This document shows positions 34,049 to 46,000 of a DNA stretch of 64,000 nt, one piece after another. The notes under the pieces are model-generated. The model was not told the DNA's origin. It did no database searches and saw nothing but the letters and a program-made list of their open reading frames with translations. Numbering within the stretch: the first letter of the stretch is position 1; every line of letters begins with the position of its first letter. A program made the translations under genes and the position numbers. Source of the DNA: Euleptes europaea (taxonomy: Eukaryota > Chordata > Lepidosauria > Squamata > Sphaerodactylidae). The stretch covers positions 64,668,064 to 64,732,063 of the forward strand of contig NC_079316.1 in assembly GCF_029931775.1 (NCBI RefSeq), given 5' to 3'.

Positions 34049-37000
34049 GTATGTGTAGTGTCATGTTAGTTTCATAGGAGGGTTGCCAATTCTCCTGCCA
34101 TTTTTTTTCAATGACTGCCTCAGGAGGCTAGTAGCATCCTTCTGCATTAGCTTTCCTTTACCACAATGCCATTTCTTTTACTCTGAGGAATCTCTGCTCC
34201 TAGATTCCTGAACAGGTCTATGTTTGGTTCAGAAAGAGAAAGGTGAGCAGTGGTCCTTCACACCTTTTGATTGTTGTCAAGGTAGTATGGAACATTGTCA
34301 TGAATGAAAATGCTGATGCGTGGAGGGATTCTCCATGTTTCAGGTTTAGTCCATGGTTTTGAGGCTTCCTGAGGGTGAATCAAATGCTTCAAAGTGCTTA
34401 GCATAACACTGCAAAGCTAAAAGCAGATAAGTATCAATTTACAGTCCTCCTGCTGAGGAAATGGGATTATTCCAAGGTGTGACATTTTAGAATTAACTGC
34501 CTTTGGGATAATAATGTAATTATGATTTCTTAAATGGAGATATGCCATCTTCAGAAACCTGTTGTTAAACAAACTGATTTACTTCTCATATTTTAAAATT
34601 ATTTTCTCATCTAATTTACCTTGTTTTATTGTGTTTGTTCTACCAACATGTTTTCATGTGGAGTTTTGGAAAGGATGTTGAGCTTAATATGTTTCAGTGC
34701 TCAGCCCCAGTATATATCTTCAGTGCTTGGGACTAACCTGACAATTTATGAATAGTTGGCATCTCGGCTGCCTCCCTTTTACTCCCCATATTTGGCAGCA
34801 ACTAATGAGCATAAAGCATAGAGCTGAGACCTGAGGAATTTACTGCTAACCTTACAGATATATGGTGTCAGCTAGCCTTTTGGGCTGCTATTTCTATGGT
34901 TTTGTATATTTAGAGTATTACTTAAAGAGGCTTATTTTTATTCTCCAGCCCACTGAACTTTAGATTGATTGAACAGTTGAAGGGGTCCCTAAACCAGAAT
35001 AGAATGCATTTTTCTCAGTTAGTACCCACATTAACAGGGGCTAGGGTGAAGGGATGCCTAATCACAGATAATGTTACAGTCAGACTTTCCAGCATCATTG
35101 TTCCACCCAGAAATGAAGCACTGAAAGGTATTTGCAAGTGTAATTAAAAAAAAAAGTATAATAAAGTGCAGATTTTCAGATGCCTCAACCTGGGAGAGTT
35201 CCACTGAAATCTGCAGCAAGGGTATGTGAAATTACACTATGGCAAATGTTTAAATTATTACCACTTCTTATTTTTTATGAACAGAAAATGAGACCTCATA
35301 TGAGATGTTTGAGAAAAACGCACGAGAGCTGATACGTGAAATTAAATTGGAATGGTTTATTGACCCTAAAGAGAAATGGTCTTTTTTGGGGTCTCTGTTT
35401 TTCTGCTGCACTGTATTCACAACTGTTGGTAAGTATGATTTTTGCAAAGTATGTTGTGCTAGATTTGCTTAGGGGCTCGATATCATTAGGATATGAAAAC
35501 AACAACAGAGGATCTTTGGAACTTTAAAGACTAGCATATATCACAAATACCTCCAAGTTATTCACATATTAATATGAATTGAGGAATCTCAGGCTGAACT
35601 TAATGATCTTTACTTCAGTGTAAATATACATAGAATCTGGCTGGAATGTTGTATTTCTATGTACACTTACTAGAGACAAAACCACATCGAACTCAGTGAG
35701 ATTTACTTCTGAATAAACATGAATCATGCTGCAAGTTGCATCAAGGACTTCTCCGAGAAAATTATTAATGGATGTGAAAGTTACATTAACTATCATGCCC
35801 CACCAAAAGGGAAAAAACAATCAGGATTATTCATGATGATGCCACAATTCACTGATCTTTACCATTGTCTCTCCCTTCCTCCCTTTTACAACTGACATTG
35901 ATTTCATCTGCCACATTGTTACCCACTCACCCAATTTGTGGAGATCCCCCTAGAGCTCTTCACAGTCATCCTTGGTTTTCACCATCCTGAATAATTTTGT
36001 GTCATCTACAAACTTGGCCACTACACTACTCACCCCTGGTTCCAGATCATTTATGAACAAATTGAATAGTACTTGCCCCAATACCGATCCTTGTGAGACC
36101 CCACTGCTTACTTCCCTCCATTGTGGGAACTGTCCATTTATTCCTACTCTTTGCTTCCTGTCATTTAACAAATTTTTAATCCATAAGAGAACCCCTCCTC
36201 TTGTCCCATAACTGCTAAATTTATTCCGGAGTCTTTGGTGACATTCCTTGTCAAAAGTCTTTTGAAAGTCCAAGTATATAATGCCTTCTGGGTCACCATT
36301 ATCTACGTGCTTGTTTGCTTTCTTAAAGAACTCCAAAAGGTTGGTGAGGCCGGACTTCCCTTTGCATATGCCATGCCGATTTGCCTATAGCAGGCTTTGT
36401 GCCTAATAATTCTATATTGTGTTACAATTTCTACTAATTTGCCTGAAACAGATGTTAGGCTAAGTGGCCTGTAATTTCTTGGCTCCCCTCTGGACCCGTT
36501 TTTTAAAATAAGTGTAACATTTGCTACTCTGCAGTCTTCTGGTACAGTGGCTGAATTTAGTGATCAGTTATATGGGTTCATAGATCAACAAACTCACATT
36601 TTCCATAAGAATTCTTGAGTGTGTGCAGTCAGGACCCAGAAACTTACTGGTTTTTAATTTTCTCATTGAGTCTAGAATGTCATCTCTCATCACCTCAATT
36701 TGACTCAATTCTTCAGACTCCCTTCCTGAAAATGGTGGCTGTGGCATGAGTATGTGCTTCCCACTTTACACAGTGTCCACAGAAGCAAAAAATTCATTGA
36801 ACTTCTACCTTTAGCTATCCCTTTATTCTTTGGTCATCCAAAGGCCCAACTGCTTCTCTGGGCAGTTTCCTGCTCTGGATATATTTAAGGAAATGTTTAT
36901 TTGTCTTGATGCTTTTAGCAACCTGCTTCTCAAATTCTCTTTTTGCATGCCTAATTAGGACTTACATTTATTTTGCCATAGTTTGTGGTCCCTTCTGTTC

Positions 37001-40000
37001 AGTTCATTGAGGCAGACCATCCACTTTTTTAAAAAAGAAGCCATTTTACTTTTTATGACTTTGTTGACTTGCATTGTTAACCATGCGGGCATTCTAGATT
37101 TGACAGTGCCTTCCCTAACCGGGTGAATGCATTTTATCTGGGCTCCAATTCATGTGGTTTTAAGTAGCTTCCAAGCCTCCTCCAGGGATTTGACTCTCTT
37201 GTGTTTCCCTTTCAGCTTCCTTTTAACTACTCCTCTCATTTTTGTGACGTTCCCTCTTTTGAAACCAAATGGTACAGTTCTGGATGGTAGGGGTAACTTT
37301 CCAGTGACCAGAATGCTGAACTTAATATCACTGTGGTCACTGTTCTCACACCAAGCAGGCATGTCACCATGCGGTCAAAACGCTTGTTACAGATTAAGAT
37401 TAGATTATTAGGAATATAGAAATGTAATGTCCGTACATCGGCCCTGCTCCACCGAACATTTAATAACGTCCCATATTTGGACAGGGTTTGTCCCTGCGGG
37501 GAGGACGTAATAGAATTAGTCCTCCACGTCCTACTTAACTGTTAGCTGTATGCTAGGGGTCGATCCCAATTAACAGACCCGATTTTTGCGGACAGGGAAT
37601 GGTAATCCACCAAAATCAAGGAGTCCCATACAAGGCCCAATAAAAACTGAATTGGTGGCAAGGTTCTTACAGTATGCAATCAAAGAATGTGAACGCCTAT
37701 GTATTAAATAAGGCCAGTTTAGGACCGCAAAATCAAGTAATCCACTTAGCCCTTTAAATTGATTTTATTGCAAAACCCATGGGGGTTAGAAGTACCTGTA
37801 TAATATGGTTTTACTGTAATTGTTTTGTATGTTTTACTCCAATAAAGGCTTTCATTCATTAAAAAATAACTGAATCACCCACTACCAAAAGCCCACCTCC
37901 CTCCAACCCCAAAGAGGTATCCTCGGTATGAGAGGATATTGGTCTGTCACCCAAGGAAGGGGTCCCTTCTAAGGCATTGCATCCCTTTTCCTAAGATGGG
38001 TGCTCTCTGCTCTCAAGACTCTCACTCTCCACAACAGCAGAAGAGCTGTCAGCACAGGAGTGGGACTGTTTTGGTAAGTCCCTGAAGGTCTTGTCCCCAA
38101 ATCTGTCTCTTTGCCTCACCTTCTCTACGTTGGCAACTCTACCCTCAATGGAACAAACTTGCTCCATGCATTGAACACACACCCATGATTTCTGCCCAGT
38201 GGGTAGGCAATTATATATGTGGCTCTCCCTCCAAACACTGGATAGCTCCTGCTCCTCTGCTGGCTTTCTAGCTGATTTAGTCATTTAAAGGTATTTTAGA
38301 GTGAAACAGAATGCTTACCTGAATTTGTATAGATGCACTTGTATAATTTGTTAACTTGTATAATTTGGTAAGAGAAGCCTTTCCCTAGATTGCATGGGAC
38401 ATACCTCCAAAAGGAAAGGAAATCCCCATTTATGCTTATTGCAAGCTGGCAGCTGTCCTCTTGCAATTGGCAGATGAGTGAAATGGCCCAGCTCCCTGCC
38501 TTCCTGCCTGAAATTCAACAAGAAGGAGGACTCCAGGATATTTCTCTGGGAAACAAAAGTAGCTTGGTTTACTAGAAGCGGCCTTTCTTACTGGACTCTG
38601 GATAGGCTGGGTCATGTCAACAGCTGTCCTTGTCAACTGTTCATAGGTTTCCCCCTGCATTTTGTCTACCATCTTGAATTTCACAGTTACCCTGAACGTA
38701 GTAGCTTTTTTATTTCCCACACCTTGCCAATCCATCCTTCATCACTGTATTTGGGAATCATGCCACTTTTTTGCAAATATCATTTCTGCAGTAGTCAATA
38801 AATCTGGCATTAAAGGGTAATGCAGGTTTAATACAAAGTTGTTCAAAAATCTGTAATAGAGCATTTGGAGTTAACGGTAAATTATTGTTAGTCATTCTAT
38901 TGATCTTGATTATGATTCTTAAAAAAAAAACTTTGGACAATAGAACATGTATAAACAATCTACAGCCCCTGCTCAAATAAGTGAAGCTGTTGTGATAGAG
39001 CACAGGGGGAGAGATGGTCTCGCAGATATGAGGGTTATCACGATCCTTCTTACCTGGGTACTGAGGGAGAGAGAGCTTGCTTGTCTGTTTGCCTGAATGT
39101 TCATTTGGAGTTTTAATTTTCTCCTTCTTAGTCCCCTTTACTTATTTTACCTCAGAAGAAATGAAACATCAGAGGGTTTTTTTTTTAAAGTTAACACACA
39201 AATAACAGATGTATTAAACACTGTACAAGGGAGGGATTTGGAGGGTAAACAATAGATTAGGAAAATCATAGATCTTAGATGGCTTAGTTGGTACACAATT
39301 ACAGTTCTTAAATTCAGTTCACAACTTCAGTTCAGTTCCCCGAACTTCTTATGGATGTTTCTATTCAGACTCTGCTGCCTAGCTATCAGGGAAGTTGGAG
39401 ACCATACAATCTCTCTTTCCCAGAGAAACAGAAGTATGGCGATTTCTCCTCAAATCTCTCTTTCAGTTCTCACTAAAGATATACCTCACTTTTGTGGCAG
39501 TAATCCCTAAACAACACCCTGTATTTGGAATATCGACTTCCCAGAGCATATTCCCTTCCAGTGACCTGAGAAAGGGTCCTTTCCTCCCAGTCTCTGCTTG
39601 TAACTCTACAGGATTTGTTTTACACCAGCTTAGACAAATCTGAATTCTCAGGTTCCCAGAGTCAAACACAGCTACCGAACATGCAGGTTACCAATAGTCA
39701 TTCTCCCGACAAAGGAACAAAACAATATAATAATGAGGCTAGGGAACCTTAAAGATAACCTTACCCAGATTAAGTCAGCACAGGCCCATTTACCCCCATC
39801 TAAACCAAGGGTACCTTCCCTTTCTACTAGAACTGAGCACCAACCAAATTCTAAACACAAGGTTGATATGACTCCTGACTTAGTAAACCAGCCAGCCCAA
39901 AAGTCTGACCTACTTCAAGGAACCAACCATAACAGTCTGACCTACCTCTGGAACCAACCATAACAGTGTGTCCTCCTTCAGCAAATCCTAACCTGCTTAG

Positions 40001-43000
40001 GGAGATGTCTCCTACAGATCTCCCTGATAAGGACTGACTCTCATCTTGCTGCAAATTTCTTAGCTGGAATGTTGCTGGATGGTCAGCTAAACTTACTGAT
40101 TCTGATATACAGTTATTTCTTTAGACCTTTGATATCATCTTTGTTCAGGAAACTTGGGCTACAAATGAGATCTTTCTCCCAGGCTTTACCTCTTTTACCC
40201 AAAAAGCAATCAAAGGCTCTGTGGGCCGCCCTCGTGCAGGACTAGCATGCTTTATCTCCACTTCTTTAAGCATAAGCTCAATTGACCCTCTTTTGGCTGA
40301 AGAGTTGGTGCTAGCAGTTAGAGTAAACCTGACTTTTTTTCCACTTATTTTATTTTCTGTTTATATTCCTCCTGCTAGATCAAGTAATACTGCATGAAAC
40401 TGGGCCTGTCTGGGAGAACTATTTGATGACATCAAAAACAACCATCCAACTACTCCAGTTCTTATGGCTGGTGATTTTAACGCACGAATAGGGCCGGATG
40501 ATAATACTCTCTTACAAAATCTTATAGGGAATTTTGATGAATCTTTCTTGAGTTCCCTATGGTATACTAGAACTTCCAGGGACTTGGTAATTAATTCTTC
40601 TGGCTTAAGTCTGGCCCAATTCACTATTCAGAGGAACCTAATAATAGTAAATGGGTGATCGCGGATCGACCCTAATGGAGATTTTACTTTTTTTAGCCAA
40701 AAGGGTGTTATCGATTATTTTCTTGTTTCGTTAGATCTCTTACCTCTAATCAGTAATATGGAAGTCTGCGATTACATGGGCAGTGACCATCTCCCTATCT
40801 CTCTTTCGATCAACCAATTATGTGTTCAACACTTAATACCGTCCTACCATCAAATTTTGCACCAATCCCAAAAAGCCCTAGTTCGTGTTTACTGGAGACC
40901 TGAGCTTGATTCCTTGGTGCATGGCAAAATGCAGCTTTTGGAAGTGACTTCGTTGAAAGCTGCCCTCCTTGAGCAAGAGTCTGCAGCTACAGTCTTAAAT
41001 GTTTTTTTCAGGTTAATTGATTTATTTAAACCTTTATTTACTAAAGAAATCACCTCAAGCTTGCACGCTTTATACAAACAAAATTCTTGGTTTAACCATG
41101 AGTGTAGACTACTCAAACGAGCAATAACCAGGAAACAGAGAATTCAGAAGGAACAATACTATTTCAGTATTGAAGGAATTGTTAACTATTAAAAAGAACT
41201 ACAAGGACTTGGTAAACTGGAGGAAAAAAGAGGCCCTATATAAAAATTGGAGGAGCTTAATAACAGCTATAAACAACAATGATAATTCAACCTTCTGGCG
41301 GACTGTGAATTCTTTAAGTAATGGCTATGCCAGAGTCCCCTCATGTATCCCATCATCGGTCTGGGTAGCTTACTTCAAGAGCCTCTTCTCCTACTCTGTG
41401 GAAAACCAGGGACTTATACCTGTAGCACCTTCTATTTTGTTAAATTCCTGGCCAGATGCGTCTCCTAATGAAATTAAACCGCTCATTGATCGCTTACGCT
41501 CAGACAAAGCCCCAGGTCCTGATCTAATTCCCTACGAACTTTTTAAAGTCAACAGTAAATGGTGGGCCAACATTCTTGCTCCTGTATTTACACAAATTAA
41601 TGCATCAGGAGCCATTCCAAAATCTTGGAGACATACTATTATCGTCCCAATCTTTAAAAAAGGTCAGCGCTCTGACCCAAGCTGTTATCGTCCAATCAGC
41701 CTTTTGTCTTGCTTAGGCAAATTGTATTCCTCCTACTTATTAAAGAGGCTGTTGGACTGGGTTGAGAGTAATGACATCCTTGGCTGGGAACAGATTGGCT
41801 TTAGAAGGGGTTGTCTGTCACGGACTACTGTTTAGTGCTCTCCCATCTAGCCGAGAAATATTCCTCCCCCTGAAATGGCTCCCTTTACGAGGGTTTTATG
41901 GAAAGGGAGCTTTTGATACCATCCCGAGGGAGAGGCTATGGTTGAAACTATCAAATTCTACTATGGATAGAAGGTTACTATGGCTTATTCAGCAATTTCA
42001 TACTGACCTCACAGCTCAGGTTCGCTGTGGCAACCAAGGAGAACTAACCGAGCCCTTTGAACTGGTCAAGGGAGTTAGACAAGGTTGTCTCCTTGCTCCT
42101 CTCTTGTTTAATCTATACCTGAATGATATGGCAACCAATTTCTCAGAGTTTTGCCACCCCCCAAAGCTTGCAAGTCATCCCACCCCAATTCTACTCTATG
42201 CTGACGATGCAGTTCTCCTGTCCTGCACAAGAATTGGTTTGAAAAGGTCTTTGCAAACTTTTTTTGTGAGTACTGCTCTAGGGAAGGTCTTAAAATAAAC
42301 CATCATCAATCTAAGATTATGATCTTCACTAAGAGGAGAAAAATGCCTCTTTTTCGCTGGGTATTAGATGGCTTTGAGGTTGAATAAGTCAAGGAGTTTG
42401 TTTACCTTGTCATTCTGTTTTCCCATAACCTAAATTGGAATGCCCATCAAAAAGCAGTGTCCAACAAAATTAAACCTGGGGTTGGTGCTATTGTCAACTT
42501 TTTTCACACCAAAAGTGGCAAATATATTCCAGGGGCTATTCAGGTTTTTAATCTGAAAATTATCCCAATTATCCTCTTTGGTGTTGCTATCTGGATAACA
42601 GTCATCAATGAATCTATAGATCGTCCACTGCTTCAGTTCTTACGAAAACTCCCAAATGCCCCTCGATGTGTTGCTGGCGTTACTCTTCATTCCGAGTTTG
42701 GCCAAATGTCACTTGAAGCTAGGGCGTGGTTGGCCGCCTTTAAACTACACCTTAAACTGTGCTTTAGCACTGAGGGGTTCCTAGCTTCTCTGAAGCATGA
42801 CCCTTTTAAATCCTCATGGCAAAAAATCTTAGATGAGAAACTGTCGTTGTTGGGCTTCTCGCAGGATATGTTATTAGATCTTGGGAAAACTGAAGCTTTT
42901 ACCAAAATTAAAAAGCGCATTAAAGAGCTTGATTATAACAGCACTACTTTTTGTGCTTGTCGCATCTTTTCATCCCAGTTCTTCGGAATACCCCCTCCAC

Positions 43001-46000
43001 GTGGTCTGCCTGCCTATACATATTATCTGAAAACTCCACGTCTTTGTAGAGCTTTTTGCTTGGCTAGACTGAATGCTAACCCTTCTATGGTAATGCAGGG
43101 CAGAATTCTGAATGTACCATACTCAGACAGGATCTGCCCTTGCTCTTCTTGCTTATTGACTCATTAGCTCATGCCCTTTTGGAATGCCGCTTTTACGAGG
43201 AACTTCGATCGCACTATATTTCCCCCCTTTTAATATACAAATCCAATGCCTCTGTGACTGGCATAATGTCTTTTTTACTTAGTGATAGGGACCCCAAGGC
43301 TACATTGTCAGTGGCAAGATTTGTTTCAGTCCTTATATCACTCCAACACTAGCTATATGCTGCTCAAGATCAATTGATCAAGGAGCTTCTAAGGGATAAA
43401 AGGAAAGGAAAGGTTACCAATAGCAGAATAAATTCCTTTCCTCAGAGATGAGAGAGTGAATTCCTTAGCTCCGCCCACTCCCTTTCTCTGAGCTTCTCTC
43501 AAAGATTAACTCTTTGTTCATCACAAGGGTCCAAGGACATGAAGGGTTTGTATGTGATAGCCAATAAATTGAGGCTGGTAACTGATAGGCAGGCAGTGGA
43601 GTGATTGTAGAATGGGAGTAACATGCATGTGACATCTAGTTCCTGGTAATAGCCATGGCATTCTGCACCAACTGGAGTTTCTGAGTTGATTTAGAGGGGA
43701 GACCAATGTACAGTGCACTACTGTAGTCTAGTCTCGATGTTACTGTGGTGTGGATCCAGGTGGTGAGATCTGCTGTATCATGGTAAGGGGCCATTTTACA
43801 GACTAGGCTGAGTTGAAAAAAGACTTTTTTGCAGCTTCATTAACTTGCTTCTCCAATAATAATGTTGGGTCCAGTATAACTCCAAAGTTCTTAACTGGGT
43901 CAGCTGAACTCCATCAGAAATGGGGAGCAGAATGTCTTTCAAGATATCTGACTTCCCAACCAACATTACCGGTGTCTTTTCAGGGTTTAATTTCAATTGG
44001 TTCACTTTTAGCAACTTAACCACAGCAGCCAGGCTGTTATTCAGGACCTTTACTGCATCAACAGGAGATTTGGATAAGAATATATAGAACCGGGTATCAT
44101 CTGCATATTGATAACAATCAACACCAAAAACTACAAATGATTTGTCCTAAGGATTTTACATAGAGATTGAAAAGCAAGGGGGATAGAATTGTACCCTGTC
44201 CACAGGATAGATAGGTCCCACACTGATATCTGGTTTCCAGTAGCAACTCTTTGAGTCCAGTCCATGAGGAATGGTTTGAACTAGTTCAATGCACATTCCT
44301 GATACCTACTTCTTCCTCCAAGTATCTCAACAAGATGGCTTGATCTACTATATTGAAGGCTGCAGGAAAATCCAATAAGAGTAGCAAAGAGGCAAGGCCT
44401 TTGTCTACACTCAGACAGAGGTCATTGACTAACGCTAGCAGAGCCATCTCTGCCCTAAAGCCTGCCCTGAAGCCAGACTGAAAAGTGTCTAAAGCAGATG
44501 AGTTATCCAAGAAAACTTGGAATTGGTTTGCTACTGCTCTCTCAATCACTTTGCCCAGAAAGAGGAGATTGGCCACAGAATTTTTCTGTAGGGTTTTTTT
44601 TTAACCACTTGTTTGAGTGGCCAAGGGAAGGTGCCCCGACTGAATGACCAATTTTTGATAGATATTAAGGGTTTGTTGATGTGGTCCTTATATGATTTCA
44701 GCAGCTAGGATGGCCAAGGATCCAAAGTACAAGTAGTGGTCTTCACTAGGATCTTGTCAACATTTGTCATAGAAACTTGGTCAAATGGCCATAAATAAAC
44801 CAGGTGGTGTATTAGGCCTTTCTTCTGGTTTGCCTATGTTACAACTGGCATCCAGATCAAGGCATATTCTTTATATTCAGCAAAAGTATCACAGCTAATT
44901 GTCTCTTCCTGGGACAATAAAAATCTTTCAGATTTTGGTGTCAGCTGGTGCTGAGCTACCTTGAACAACTGGGATGGTTGTGAACTAGCTGATGCTATAG
45001 TAGCAGAGAAATAACATTTCTTTGCTGCCTCGAGTTCAGCACTCAGAACAGTCTAACTACAGTACAATCCTGACCAGAGTTACAACCCTCTAAGTCCATT
45101 GTAATCAGTGGGCTTAAAAGGGTATAATTTTGCTTAGTATTGCACTGTCTCCCCCTTTTCTGCATACTATGTTTTCAGGATCTTTTGCATTGTCTTGTAA
45201 ATCTTTCTGTTTAAGAGGATTTTTTAGGGGTATGCATCTCCAACTTGTGTTTTATTTGATTTGTGATTTTGTTAAACATTTTTGTTCATTTTCTTTATTC
45301 TATTTGTTATTCATTTCCATTGATTTCAGTAGAATTTTTGGCTGAAACTTTTGTTTGACATCTATCTGGAATGATATTTTCTGGGGCTGTGACCCCCTCC
45401 CCCCCTTGAAGGGATCCTTCCTGCAAAATTGCAGACAGATTTTATAGGTAATTAAAATGCTTGCTGGACAGGCACAGGGAAGTGTTTGATAACCCCAGAA
45501 AACGGGTCGTGTTTATAATAAATACTCTACAATAGTGTACCTTTGTCTAAATGGGAGTGGAAGTCTGTTTTTAAACTAAAATGAGGTATGTGGGCAAGGG
45601 GAATGAAACCCTACCAATTCCTGTGCCTTGCTTTGCTTTGAATAAGTTGGAAGGAACCAGTTATCAATTTTCTCTCCATCTTCTAATGCACCTATGCAGT
45701 CCAAACCACAGCAGCCCACAACCTAAAAGGTGCTCATGAGGCAAATATCTCCAGATGTCCCAAGCAGTCAAGGCAAGCCAGTGGAATCCCACAGTGTAGG
45801 GCAAAGCAAAATAGTTCTGATTGTTCAGGGTTCTTAGGAGAAGCCAAAGTGTTTGAAAGAGGCGTATCCTATTTTGTTGTTGCCTGTAACCTCAGGCAGA
45901 ATTGTTAGTGTTTGGGTGGACTTCATTGCTAAGGTCTTTCACAAGGACACAGACTCTGGGATAAGCCCTTTGGATGCCTATGATTAAGAGAGAACAAGAA

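Noticed and set aside
39160-39720. Possible LTR-like segment in intron 2
   Set aside because: No boundaries or partner copy in the window.
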